This document shows, in pieces, positions 46,398 to 59,562 of a stretch of 64,000 nucleotides of DNA. The notes below the pieces were generated by a model, which was not told the origin of the DNA, made no database searches, and saw only the letters and a list, made by a program, of their open reading frames with translations. The first letter of the stretch is position 1; every line of letters begins with the position of its first letter. The stretch comes from Erigeron canadensis (taxonomy: Eukaryota > Streptophyta > Magnoliopsida > Asterales > Asteraceae), in NCBI RefSeq assembly GCF_010389155.1, contig NC_057761.1, positions 44,068,213 through 44,132,212 on the forward strand, read 5' to 3'. A program made the translations under genes and the position numbers.

Positions 46398-49300
46398 ATG
46401 ACAAATTTAATATCTTATGGGTCAAACACAGTTCTTTCCCCTTTCCCTGACCCATCAAGATTCCGGCCCATAAATCCATTGCTGACAAAAACCACCCAAT
46501 TTGTCAAGACTCATAAACTGGGCACTGCTACTTCTTTAACTGTTGCAAGATTCGGGCCGGGCCAGGTTCAGTTTCCTGACCCGGAAAAGTTCAAAGATTT
46601 AATAGACAGAGCTGAAGGGCTTCTTTACACACTTGCTGATGCTGCTGTTGTTAATACTAATGATTCTGGTATTACTAATACTAAACAGAATAATGATTGG
46701 TTTTCTGGGATTGCTAATTATATGGAAACTGTTCTTAAGGTTTGTCCAAATTTATCAATATTTATTGTTGTTTTCAGCTTGTTGTGCTGTTATGCTGGTA
46801 ACTTGGTGTTAATGTTGTTATTAGATGCAGGCTGTTGTAAAGTTTTGATCTTTTGGTGAACATATTATATGTATGCTTATAGAGACATATAGTTTAATGT
46901 TGTAGGGATAGATGATAAAATGGGCAGAACTTTGTGAATGTGGTCATGATTCCCAGTATACGTGGAGAGTCTCCTTAGCGAGTTCTTGAGTCATTGTGAA
47001 CATTGTCTTCCACGTATTATCCCTGGGGCGGGATGTGTGTGTCGATTATTCATGTTTTGCGAAGGTAATATGATGGGGAAAGGACCAAGTTCTTTTGATT
47101 AGGATTAGTTATATGGAATAGCTATAATTATTTGTTTTAGGGTGAAAGTGTTATAAATGTTTCCATTATGGTGTGGTAATGTGAACAGTTTTTCAACCTA
47201 AAACAAATAATTATTGAACTGTAAAATCTTGGTCAGCTAAACATACATTTTTGTATGAGTTGCTTTTACTTTTAGCTTTTCTGTTTAATATGAATTATGG
47301 TGTTCTTGGTATTATTGTAATTGATATCAGTAATCATTAATTTAGGATAAAGTTAGAAAGATTAACGTTATTTCTTAGGGGAAGTACTTGTAAGAAGCAA
47401 ATTTGGAAAGATTTTGGTGATGTGGAGCATGGTATTTGTAATCCAAGAGAAAAAAATTTCATTTGTGAAACTGTTTATTCATTTTTTGTTCCAGTTTTTG
47501 AAGGACGGCCTCTCTACGCTTCATGTTCCATATGCATATGGCTTTGCGATTATACTCCTCACTGTTCTCGTGAAGGCGGCAACATTTCCTTTATCGAAAA
47601 AGCAGGTTCGTTACTGCTCATAGAAGACTAGTATTACACTTGTTTCACGACATCTATATGAAAATCTCAATTGGCATAAAAAAGTATCATGGATACAATA
47701 TAGAAAGCAGAAGAGAATTATCTTTTCAAAATGGTGGTGTTGATCTTATATTTTAAACTCGTACGAGCCAACAACTATGGTGTTGATTTTATATTGAGTC
47801 AACAACTAAGGTGATGATAATCCGTAACTATAATACAGGTGGAATCTGCAATGGCAATGCGATCTTTGCAACCACAAATAAAGGCTATTCAGGAACGGTA
47901 TGCTGGTGATCAGGTTACAATATTTCCTACCTTTTAGACAAAACCTTGACAGATACATTAAGCTTATTTACAGATACTATGAGTAATTAGCAAAAACTTT
48001 TATATTAATCTTGAATTTCAAACTGCGTTGGTTTCACATAAAAGTTTCCTCAATAATTTCTACAAGCTTTTTTGGAACCAATGGAATGCTTCTGTCACTT
48101 CACATCTAATCTTCTTTTACAACGTTTTGATGGGTTTGCAGGAACGAATTCAGCTTGAAACTGCAAGGTTGTACAAACTTGCGAAAATTAATCCGTTGGC
48201 AGGTACATGACGTTTTATGTTCAAGCTTCACATGCATCAGGATGGATATATGTCTCATTTAGTCATTTTATCAACAACCCAATCATTTCATTAGCAGCCA
48301 CAAGCTGTAGCTGTTGCTATATTGACGTTTAAGATTGTGGTTGCTTTAGGTGGTCATTTACATTGTTCTTTCTTACAGGATGCTTGCCGACACTTGCCAC
48401 AATACCCGTCTGGATTGGTCTTTATAGAGCTCTCTCTAATGTTGCAGATGAGGTAACTTTATAATGGTTCTATTTGTTGTATATAGTATTAGATACTAGT
48501 AGATAAGTAAGTGGTGTTTTTGATGATATCCATAGGGACTTTTGGCTGAAGGTTTTTTCTGGATACCATCCCTTGCTGGTCCAACAACTATTGCTGCTCG
48601 GCAGAGTGGCAGTGGCATATCCTGGCTCTTTCCTTTCATAGTAAGTATTACTATATATCTGAACCAGTTTTGATCTTTTACTGGACCTTGAATGTTTTAT
48701 ACTACCCTTCACAGGATGGTCATCCTCCCCTCGGTTGGTCAGATACATTTGCATATCTTGTGTTGCCAGTGCTCCTCGTGATTTCTCAATACATATCCGT
48801 CCAGATCATGCAGTCATCACAACCACAGGTTAGTCTGATTATATATATATATCACATACTTTCTTTATCACCGCACGTACATGTATTCTACGTAGTGGTA
48901 TAAGATGGGTGGGTTTGGTAATAGGTGACAACAGGTCACGTTGATTGTGGTTCATTACCAATACGGGGTTGATATTTATCCCACATACATATTTTTTTTA
49001 TCCATTTTCTGAAATATTCAATGAATATTGTGTTAGTTGTAATTACATAAAGCATATCATTACAATGATAATTTAAATTTTGAACAAATCTAATTAGAAA
49101 GTTGTAGATAATTTTGTTGACAACGCGTTCAAAGCATTTGGCCCTTTTTAGATAAAAGACAAGCCAAGATAACCTAAAGGGAAGTTCGATGATCTTGCTA
49201 GCATGATTTTCCTTTACACTCTTTCTCTCGTGTGTCTCATACGTACCTTAAATTCCAGAGCGACGATCCGAATATGAAGACTTCTCAAACCATAACCAAA

Positions 49301-51023
49301 TTCTTGCCATTGATGATTGGTTATTTTGCACTTTCAGTGCCTTCTGGACTAAGTCTTTACTGGTAAGTCAGATTGACTGAATTTGACATTATTACTTGTC
49401 TTCTGTTGAATCAACTCTTAAACTTAAGTTTTTTAAATTTATGATAACTACATTTTCTTCCATGTTTTTTTGGGTAAAGGGATACCCCGATGAATAAATT
49501 ACAGCAACAACATATATGTGTAGGGCTTGTACCACCTTATGTAGTATCAATCTTGCTTTAAAGGCTAACTATATGTGTCTCAATATTATAGTTGGGAGTA
49601 GTTTGTGTAACGATCAGCGTAATATGTGTAAGAACCGCATAGAAAACATGAGGAATACTTGTGGTCCAGATGCATATACTTTTTGTTATAACTTTATAAT
49701 ATTATGTTCAAATATACCTCGTGCAGGCTCACCAACAATATATTGAGTTCAGGACAACAAATTTGGCTTCAAAAGATGGGTGGTGCTAATAATCCAGCAA
49801 AAAAAATTAACTTTGAAGCTCTTAAGGAAGAACAAACCAAAGTTCAGGAGCCTGTGTTTCGAAGTACATCAGTTAAAGAACCGCCCAAAACAGAGAAGAC
49901 GGATGCACAAGGCTATCGTCCTGGTGAGAGGTCAGTAGTGTGTTCTTTTCTAAAAGGCTAAAACTCACTTAAGATATTAGGTAGTAGAGGTGTCATGAAT
50001 GGCTTGATCTAGCTTACGTTTTTCTCAAATGGGTTAATGATAGTTGTCTAGCCCCCTGCCAAGCAAAAAACCATAGTTTAAAGACTCGTGACTAGACCAT
50101 GTAACTATCCATGAGTTAAGCATTAAACCTTACTTAATCCTCAAATCGGATCATAAGTGCTTTGTGTGTTTCTTAAATTTTTGTTGATTTCTAGATTTAA
50201 ACAATTAAAAGAACAAGAAGCTAGGAGGAAGCAGAAAAAGTTGGCAGAACAAGCTCAGGATATTTCGTTGACAAATGAAGTTGTTAGGGGAGATACGAAA
50301 GTTGATCAGTCTCTTAATGGAGATCCTTCGTCCTCAAATTACAATCAAGTTGAGAAAACTTTAATTTCTAAGATGGGAGATGATGGGGATTCTGTTCATT
50401 ATAGTAGCAGGAGGGATCAACAGAATATGGATGAAAATTTTGAAAAGGTAGTTTCTGGAATTATATACCAGTTTCTTACATTCCTTTCTCATAATACTTG
50501 AATTCTGTTCTTTACGGGGAGATTCATTGCAAGCACATTAGCTATGAATTTGCTTGCTGATGGTATGATTTGGGTTGGGTCGACATGATTCTTTCAGTCG
50601 TCTCTTTAAAGGTTAATCTAGATATTTGACTAAGAGTGAAACTACTCTTATGGTTTCTCTTTGCAAGCTAACCTATATTCTTTTGGAAACCACAATAGAA
50701 TACTGTAGTTTGTAAAAATGAGGGTTTTGGACATGATTGAAGTGTAAATGCAAAAGTAACCAGCATTGGTGACTCATTTTCTTCAAATATAGAATTTTTT
50801 TTTGTATTTCCACAAGAACAATGGTTTTTTTGCAATCAAAACATAAGTACTGTTTGAGGAGTCAATCACTCAATTAATATCAATTTAAAAGTTGTAACTC
50901 CTTTGGGGTCATATTAGGGATGTTATTAACGTTCTTATCATTACGTTTACTTTACAGGAAAAAGCAGCTGCTTATACCACAGAAAACAAAAGCTCCGCTG
51001 AGGACAAAAATCAGGAAGAATGA
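46398..51023 (+). CDS. ALB4: ALB4-type Alb3/Oxa1/YidC insertase of the thylakoid
   Basis: Eleven exons: 46398-46739, 47495-47605, 47839-47913, 48142-48202, 48379-48452, 48536-48640, 48715-48828, 49259-49362, 49727-49930, 50195-50447, 50958-51023. Together they give 502 residues in frame. Residues 1 to about 60 look like a chloroplast transit peptide. The Oxa1 domain (about 115-345) includes VPYAYGFAIILLTVLVKAA, NPLAGCLPTLATIPVWIGLY, ARQSGSGISWLFPFI and FALSVPSGLSLYWLTNNILS. The last of these matches ALB4 better than ALB3. The tail is Lys/Glu-rich and has GERFKQLKEQEARRKQKK, the stromal part that in ALB3 binds cpSRP43. ALB4 assists insertion or assembly of thylakoid complexes, including ATP synthase. 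ALB3 remains the alternative name. Position near TNO1 supports ALB4. Confidence 0.92.
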
Positions 51024-52095
51024 GCATGAGCAACCGATCAAATTAGCAGAACGGTTGTACCTTACCAGATCCACGTACAAGTTTACTACCAAATAATGGG
51101 AGTACAAAATGAACATGATTTACGCCGTGAACATGAAACCATATATGCATACAATCATGTTCCAATTGAATATACGAAAGGTCAAGTGTAGATACATATT
51201 CTATTCCAGAGTATGACAAAGTTTCATGGGAGTAGTATAGATACAAGGTTGGGATATATCCTGTTAAGGTTGAGTTTCAAGAATAGTTAGGTTATGAAAA
51301 CTTAGATTGTGGGGTATGAAATTCCTCCCAGTATTGCGTAGACGTTCTTTCTACCATCTTTTTGTGTATGCCTGATTCCTATTTGTTTTAATGCACTTGC
51401 TTACATCGACAAAAATGTATACTTAGGACAATCTACGTTTTTTTTTTCTTTTCGTCGAATGCGAAGTAACATCGTGTACAGTAACTTTTCTTATGGACTA
51501 CCATGACAATACAGATGCTGAATGCTTCTGCACATAGGTTACAAGATGTTTGGTTCAGGTCATTGAATACAACTTTAAAAACGATAGAAATAGTTGAAAT
51601 ATAAGTTTAATTCAAATTACTTGTAACAAATAATAATTTCTCATTTTAATTTTATTCTGGGCATGTTTATGATATTAATAAGAAAAAATCCCAGTTGAAC
51701 CTGAACAGATAAAAATTGTCAACTTGAATAGTTTATATGAAAATGGGTCAAAGTTTACTCTAATGAACGACCAGGGAATAACACAAAAAGAACGGCCAGG
51801 GAATAACACAAAATTGACTCATTTATAAGTAAATTGATTGATTTTTTCCAGATAAACAGCAATGGAAAAGCATATAATGGTGGTATTTTCAATAGTGCTT
51901 GTAAAACATTTTGTAGGTAAACATCACAAATATCTTTCTTTGCTAGTACATGCGATTAAGTGTGCAAAACAAATACAAAATTCGTGTTGGAGTGAAATTT
52001 CTTGACAAACAATTGATTTAGATTGTGAACATATACTTGTTTATCATCCGAAGTCATTCAGATTTAAATACAAAACACTTGCTTGAAATAAAATT
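51024..52095. other. Spacer between convergent ALB4-like and AP-1 mu genes
   Basis: Both genes end here, so it is mainly 3' UTR and flank. A 23-25-bp near-perfect tandem copy (ACCAGGGAATAACACAAAA / GCCAGGGAATAACACAAAA) lies near 51765-51812. No gene is seen. Confidence 0.5.
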
Positions 52096-55000
52096 TCAAA
52101 TGAGCCTCAGTTCATATTCGCCTGCCATTGTTATATATCTCACCCATGGAAGAGCCTGATAACCGCTTTTTTCAATGATCTTTAGATAACGGACCTACAA
52201 GCGCCAAACAACAATGTTTAATTAGCTAAATTCAAGTCATGTCAACTATGAAGCCTAACATTAATTATAAAGTTAAAATGAAGCCATCTTTCATGTTATA
52301 TACTAATAAATTTAATAGAGATCTAAACTTATAGCTACAATCATTGATTTAATGTGTTGAACCATTAAAATATCGAGTCAAATACTCAAATTTAATATAC
52401 TATTCAAAATTCAAATCAGTAAATCAAGACATTGCACAAGGTCCCATTACACACTCAAAATCCATAACAATGTTATAATAGATACGAAAAAAAATAGATA
52501 AACATGTTACACGCTTCTTCTAAAGAGCAACAAATATCAATCAGCTATATACACTTCTCTTTTTATCAAAGAACATGGCATTGATTTTAAAAAATGGTTG
52601 AGAGCTGGGATAGCACTTCCTTTGTCAAGTCTCAAATTCAAGATTTATGTTAAGTTAGTGTGATTACAATTGATGACTAAGATCTAGTTATAACTGTGAA
52701 GGTATAAACATGTAATGAAAAATATTATAGGTAGCAATTTGGACCAGTTTACTTATGGATGGGTAAATGTGGAATAAGTTTAACTAAAAAGGAAACACTT
52801 CAAATGAGTTGAATGGGGGAATTTAAGGAAGGCTTACTTGAATTCCTGAAACTGTAAAATATGGTATCTCAAACTTCACACGAATAGGAGCTTTTCTCTC
52901 AGGAACCGCTTCTTCGGCTGTAATACTGGGAAGTTTGAACTCAGCTCTCAACATGTATTCCTGAAACATCAACATACATCAGAGTTACAAATATCCAAAG
53001 AGTTGACTAATGAGTAATGACCGAGATCAGTTCAGAGGTTTGACTTGACATGGTAAAAACATTAAATTACAATACATAAATTATCAACATATAAGGTGGT
53101 AGGCAGGAAGGGCTGAAAAAAGAAAGTAGGTTTACCTTGCCACCAGGAAATGATTTTATTTTCCAGCTAAGTGCATCACTTTCTGGTGCATAGGCAGCTG
53201 ATCCCATAGAAGTCCGAACATTTGGATTGGTAGCATCAGCAGGCACCGGCAATTCAATCTCAACATTTGTTGCAGTGCTGTCAATTCAAATGTTTAAACA
53301 CTCGGGAGTGAAAATCCATTAACTCACATTTTTTAATTTTTAGTAAGCTAGAAGTAGTGAGGTGACCAGTTTGGGTCACAGGTCAAATTTGCTGGTCCCT
53401 GCCAGGTTGACCGAAAACATTTTTTGTACATTTAAAGAAAACTTATATACTTAAAAGTTAAAACTAATCTTCGAATAAAATTAAGGAGCTTCTGTGCATT
53501 GAAATTGCTTGCCGAGCTACTTTTTGCCTATTTGGCCCATGGTACCTATTCCCCTTTAGCTATATGTTTTATTTGACATATTTAAGATAAAAACACAGCC
53601 CAAATTGACCCCGAGAGTAAACAAGCTGAAGGCCACCACTATAGTAAACCCATGCAGCCATGGATGAGAGCAATATGGCCAGAGATGTGGAAAATAAGAC
53701 ATTAAATAATAATTTTTACCTACGCTCCTTAAACTGGCTACGAGCTTTCACCGTTATCTCCATACGGCTTCTAGAATGCCTTTCGATATGAGCTTCCACC
53801 CATATCAGAGGTTTTACCTGAAGATTATTAAATTCAAAATCAGAAAACATGGGGAGAAATTATTTGTTGAGGCTGAAATAGAAACACAAGAACCTGAGTA
53901 CTAAGCCGATATGTCATGAGGTCAAAAGCTCCATCAGGAGGTACAAAAGATATTGTGCGATCATTTTCAAAACGAGCCAGGCGCACACACCTATTCCAAT
54001 ATAAAAGCACATTAGCTATAAACTAATAGCAGATGCAGGTGAATGGATGTATGTGCAAAGAAATGGTTAAATATTATATGTGAAATATGGGAAAAAGGCC
54101 AAATGGATAATTTTGGTTTGGTTTGGGTTAGCCCATAACATTTCCCCCCTAATGTTATTGGTGAGTAACTTTCTGAACAAGATGATTTAGGAGGTTACAC
54201 TTTGAACGGCTTTTGACCCATTCAACCTGTTATAGATAAAACAGCATCTGAGTTGAACCATTCATAACTATTGGGTCGAAATTTCCACCTCTAAATAAGA
54301 TGAGTAATGTTTAGACTACTTTGTACTCCCAAATATGTAACAAAGAAGGGTTGACCATCATACTGATGAAACTTGATGTCATCCAAGTCAATGGCTTTTC
54401 CCTTAGAAGATCGTCCTTGTGCTTCCAACAATACTCTATCATTCAGTCCAAGCTTACACTCAGGCATACCACTGCAAGTCATGAAACATCACCGTTTAGT
54501 AGTTGCAAAAGATGTATGGGTTTCTATGAGATGTTTTAAATAGGGATTAGTTTCCTGGAATGTAAGAAACTTTGAACAAATGTCTATAGTAGAAAATAAC
54601 TGAAGTTGTGTGTATTGTATGTAAGCAACTCAAAAAAATGTTTATTGTATGTAAGAATTTCATTTCAACCAATTAAAATCTGACAAGTGGCACCTGTACA
54701 TGGTTGCCACGTAAGTTTTCTTACATACAAAAAACATTTTTTCGAGTTGCTTACATACAATACACACAACTTTAGTTATTTCCTACTATAGACAATTGGT
54801 CAAAGATAGTTACATTCCAGGAAACTAATCCCTTTTAAATAACATATAAATGAGTTAGATATTACTAGGAATGTGCAAACATTATACGGGGCAGACAAAA
54901 ACAAACAAAAAAACTGGGACTGAACTGCAGCCAGGTATGCATTCAGTTTGGTTCCTCGATTCTATATAATTTCAAAAACTGTCTGGTCCTGTCTAGAAGT

Positions 55001-58000
55001 TGAACCGAACCTGTGATTAAATTAAACGTATCTCAACGTTGAAATGGCGTTGCTCCATTCATAATTTTAGCTTATAAAGTTCCAAAGTTTGTATTTGGTT
55101 ACGAATCTAACATCTACCACTATACAATCCATAACTGCCAACTGTACATCCAGGTTGTTAACTCAGCCACTCAAGCAAACTCATATGTTACTGATATAGA
55201 ACTGATATGGGGCAAACATGCAAGAAAATCACTATCCCGTTTAATCAAATATAGGTACATTGTTAAACTCAGATATCTACATAAAGTGTGTCTCCCATTT
55301 CCACCTCAAACAAAATAAGTTTCAAAATAAGACTAGAAGTTAAAAATATAGCTATTTATGCATCAACAGAACAAACTAATAATAATCCCGTCAGCTGATC
55401 AGCTTATAGAAGCCATGGTTATTCAACATTTCACAATAAAACAAGAAGAAAGGCTGGTAACAAGATAGTATGTGGCAGAGATAGAAACATAATGTAGAAT
55501 GGTATCCAGAGGGAGTTTAAACATAGATGCGAAAACAAGTGCTTGAAAAATTCTGACCTGCAGCCTTATATTTGTAATAGCTTAGTTTTCTTTCAGCTAC
55601 ATGTATGCTTTATTGTTCCAAAAAAACACTAAGGCAAGGATTCCTAACTGTCATAATAAGTACTTTTATAGGTTGGCCAAATACTGTAGAAAATCAAGTT
55701 ATTGAAATATTTCCTAATTTCAATATGATCAGGGAGAGGGAGAAAACCTAGAATAGGCTCCTTAGCAACTATATACATTTGCATCCTAGAAGTTGCCACT
55801 TATTGTTACAAAAAAGACAAGAAGAATGACAAAGTCACAACTAGAGTTATATATAATATCTAGCAAAAAAAAGTGTAAAGCAGGTTACCTCAAATAAGTC
55901 CGCATCTTCAATGCCCCAACAACTTCTGATCTAACTATTTGACCGTTACTGTTGACAAGTATATTGACACTCTCAACGACATCCAAAAAGACCTGAACAA
56001 CACAAGAAAGTTTAGTTGTAGTCACATCCAAATATTACCTAGTTCTGACAAGGACACCTACCTCGTTCTTCTTGTATCGTATCCCTTCACTACGCCAAGA
56101 CACGGCATTTGTGACGGCCATTGGAGGCCTCTGTGTAACTTCCATCCTGTAAGCATCGGTCTTGATGAACTCACTTAGAATCTTCGCTTCAGTGAATTGA
56201 GGGTAACCAAAGTCCATCATTTCATCAAGTAACTCATACTGCAAAGCATCATGTGGTTTCAGTGTTTTTCCCTCTTATGATAGAATATTCATTATCCCTA
56301 GTGAGAATATATTATATAATACACATACCACTACAACAAAATTATCTCTAAGTGATTCCTCCTCCAGCTCCTCAAAGTAATGCTTAAATACCTGTCACAA
56401 AAAAAAGAACACAAAGTTAATAAAATCAATCTTTAACATCTTGTAGTCTTGTAAGGATCGAATTTTAAGTTCCAGCAGAGTGAAAATCTTTTGGGGGGTC
56501 TGGGCAAAAAAGAGCAGTTTTGATGATTGTTTGAAAATGTTATGATCTGAAATGTGACTAGATCTTTCTTAAGTCACAAAAATGTAAAAAAATAACAATG
56601 TTAGATAGTGCTTACATCAACTACACGGTGTAGAAACAGGAGAAGGCTAGCGGCATTACAGTTCTGCCTCGATGCAGTCATAAGATATACATTGTTGTGT
56701 TGTACAAACATATAGGTCACACCATTATCATACACGACAGGGTATTGGGCTTCTTGATCTCCCTGAGATACATCAACTCAAAAAGTTAAATAAAGTCCAA
56801 TTTGATCTAAATAAACACAGATATTGTCCTCTTGACTATGGTTTAAGTTTTGCTAGGATAAAAACCAATACAACACAGACCATCCCTTACCATTCCTTTA
56901 CTATTTGCCACATTTTGCAATACAAGAAGTACAAGAAACATAAAACCAAACAGATTGCTACTAAGCACCACTTGGTCAAGAGTTATTGATTCACTAACAC
57001 GGAATGTACTTGTTTTCCTCTCCTTTCCTATCATCAAGTTCTGACCCTTTCGTTTGAAATTTCTTTTTTCGTAAAGACCATGTGAAAAAACATTTGGACT
57101 TTTAGTATAAGTACTAGTAGCATATTTTAATATTCAAAGGTACCAGCTAGATAAATATATTTTACAAAGGCATAAGTGCGCTGAAATCTATGTAACTAAG
57201 ATCGAAAAGTTATAGTGTGCACGAACTTTCAAAACTTCTATTGTATACACGAACTTTATAAAAATGTTCAAGTTATGTGATTTAATATGATCGACCAATC
57301 AAAAACTTACACGTGGCAGCTCGTATGAGGTGCCACGTATACCATGTTACATGATTTGAACTTTTTTACTAAGTTTGTGCATACAATAGAGGTTTTCGAT
57401 AATTCGTGCACACTATAATTTTTCGGTTTTAGTTACATACATTTTGGTGCACTTATCCCTTTTACAAAAGCTGCTTGCCTTAGCTGCCTTATGTTTATTG
57501 ATTACGATTTTTATAATAACCAATACATGCCAAAGTGTCAAACCATCATTTTCAACTCCTTAATCTGCTAGACTTAATACTCTCAAAAACAAGGTACTTC
57601 TCACATATCCTGTTCTTTTCTTACCATTTCATGTCTTGGGGAAACCACTGAACTCTAAAAGTTTGTCCCTTTTTAACCAGTGTGTAACCTTATTATGAAA
57701 AAAACAGGGAAACTGTGTTGGCCTAGATATGAAATGATGTATTTTAACATATCTAGGTTCTCTAAGGACTAACATTTGTCTTGTTGAACACTATGCAGGT
57801 GAAAGTGTAGCCTCACATCACTATCACAAGTTTAGGAGCTAAATCACGTAACTTTATACGTAGATCGACAAGAGTTAAACGTATTTTTCATTATCTAGGC
57901 TACACAACGGTCAAATACAGACAAACAATAACAGCATAGTGGTTTCTTAAGAAATAAAAAGGTAAGCGGTATAGAAAGCATACATAAAAGGTTCCTCGTA

Positions 58001-58062
58001 ATTTAAATACTTAACGCAGTCCGTTACTACACCTTATAATACAACACTATTAACTGCAGCAA

Positions 58063-58139
<77 letters not shown>

Positions 58140-58428
58140 TATTCAGTACATTATTAGTATTTTTTTCATTATTCAAATAACAATTTAATGAAGGATACAG
58201 CTAGTAAACATAATCCAAAGCAGCTAATTAACTTAAACAGCCTATATATAGATAGATATAGACATATAGATATAGAAAAAAAGGAAAGAAAAAAAAAACC
58301 TCTTTTTCAATAAGTTTAGTGAAGAAACGTTCGGCCTGAACAGCAGAAACATCGCCACGGTAATCACGCCAAACCAGAACACGGCCTTTTATATCCAGTA
58401 GGAATAGCGCTGAGGCCGCGCCTGCCAT
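52096..58428 (-). CDS. AP1M2: AP-1 clathrin adaptor complex medium (mu) subunit
   Basis: Minus-strand exons: 58428-58300, 56762-56616, 56391-56329, 56238-56062, 55992-55889, 54471-54364, 53990-53894, 53817-53720, 53277-53136, 52960-52838, 52194-52096. They join in frame to 428 residues, the same length as Arabidopsis AP1M2. The start MAGAASALFLLDIKGRVLVW and YRGDVSAVQAERFF form the longin-like N-terminal domain. SRQNCNAASLLLFLHRVVDV and YELLDEMMDFGYPQFTEAK follow. The mu homology domain runs from about residue 170 to the end and carries the cargo-binding fold for tyrosine motifs. AP-1 sorts cargo at the trans-Golgi network / early endosome. The last residue is Ile (ELRLI), where the homologue I recall ends in Met. 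Introns 1 and 5 each hold a MULE-type MITE; other introns hold dispersed repeats. Confidence 0.96.
53353..53650. repeat. Dispersed repeat in AP-1 mu intron
   Basis: Starts AGTAGTGAGGTGACCAGTTT and ends AAGGCCACCACTATAG, imperfect inverted ends. The interior has GGGTCACAGGTCAAATTTGC and AGCCCAAATTGACCC. It is the same family as the copies in RGS1 introns, probably hAT-like. Confidence 0.5.
54090..54296. repeat. Second dispersed repeat in AP-1 mu introns
   Basis: Contains TTTTGACCCATTCAACCTGT, TGAACCATTCATAAC and ends ATTTCCACCTCTAAAT, the inverted form of the AGAGGTGG start seen elsewhere. It is truncated or diverged on the left. Confidence 0.45.
54543..54832. mobile_element. MULE-type MITE with 9-bp target duplication, AP-1 mu intron 5
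   Basis: The 290-bp element starts GGGATTAGTTTCCTGGAATG and ends with its reverse complement, CATTCCAGGAAACTAATCCC. Inverted arms extend for over 100 bp with few mismatches. TTTTAAATA precedes (54534-54542) and follows (54833-54841) it without a difference. Long inverted ends with a 9-bp duplication fit Mutator-like elements. It encodes no protein. Confidence 0.88.
57169..57459. mobile_element. MULE-type MITE with 9-bp target duplication, AP-1 mu intron 1
   Basis: The left arm is GGCATAAGTGCGCTGAAATC onward and the right arm is the inverse of GGGATAAGTGCACCAAAATG. The arms match over about 57 bp up to GTGTGCACGAA. TTTTACAAA at 57160-57168 is repeated at 57460-57468. Size is 291 bp. Both arms contain words shared with the neighbouring intron element only at the extreme GG-AT tips, so it is a separate family. 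Confidence 0.88.
58071..58136. repeat. Compound microsatellite (CT)15(AT)18
   Basis: Fifteen CT units (58071-58100) pass straight into eighteen AT units (58101-58136). It lies in intron 1 of the AP-1 mu gene, about 165 bp from exon 1. Confidence 0.97.
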
Positions 58429-58933
58429 TAATTAACTACTCTAATTCGATAGATCAGATCCGTATATGATTATATATAAATATATAGATATAGATTTGAG
58501 ATCTGGATTTTGATAAAAAATAGGAGGAGGTTAAAAAAAAATTTGAAATTGGAAATGAAGTGGAATTTTGAAGATTGTTTAGGAGGGGCTTTTTAATGAG
58601 GTGCGATCTGTGACATGAAAAATGGAAGAAAGCTTGGGTGATGAGCTATGTCTGGTTATTTTTATGGTGTTAAATAAGGTTTTTTTCTTTTTCTTTTCTG
58701 GTTTGGTGCGCTGTAAAATGAAATGGACTGCCAACCAGTGGGCTGTCAGAATGTTGAAGCCCAGCCAGCATATTGTAGCTTCAGCCCAACTAGACAGTTG
58801 AAATGGTCTACTTCATGGTTACGACTCATTGTTACTATCTCCACTGGAAAATCTGATTTTTTATTCGTGATTTAAACTGAGACTCGAAAAATAAGTTATT
58901 ATGTTTCATAAATAAGAATAATAAAATTTATAA
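58429..58933. other. 5' flank of the AP-1 mu gene
   Basis: Leader and promoter side of AP-1 mu. No second gene is seen. A GGTTTTTTTCTTTTTCTTTTC pyrimidine tract at 58678-58700 may be part of the promoter. Confidence 0.4.
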
Positions 58934-59562
58934 CTAGATTTTTGACTCGTGTTAAATACACGGGCTTGCAATCAAAAGGGAAAAAATATGTATATGCAAC
59001 CCAAAAATGTTGAAATGTAAAAATATAATTTTTAAAATAATTGAGATATTTAAATATAAATAGTGTAAGCTAAATCAAAAGGGAAAAAACAATCATATAT
59101 CCTCGTTCATCTTTTGCAATACCTCTTATAAACGACATTTGTTATTTTGTTTTTGGCTTGTCATCTTTGTCACATATCAACTAATTGAGATTTTTTTTTC
59201 GATTTAACCCGAGAGATGACTTGCAAATTTGATTATGTGGAATATCAATAAATTAATTTTTGGAATTTAGAGTATGTTCTTAACAATTTATGGCTAGAAA
59301 AGGTGTTGCTTTAATAAAAATAATAAATTATTTTTAAAATAATATAATAAATTGTTTTTTTATAATAAATAGTTTTTTCCTTTTATAATATATTCATTAA
59401 AAAATATTAATGTTTTTATAATAGTATTTTTTTATTTTTTATAATAAATAGCTTTTTTCCTTTTATAATTTATTATTTATTATAAAAATATATTAATAAC
59501 ATAAAGAAAATTATTTCCTTTGTAATAAATAGTATTTATTATTTTTATAATATATTTATTTT

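Noticed and set aside
46398..51023. Assignment as ALB3 proper
   Set aside because: The C-terminal core reads ALSVPSGLSLYW LTNNILS and the gene lies near TNO1, both fitting ALB4; ALB3 remains possible without a phylogeny.
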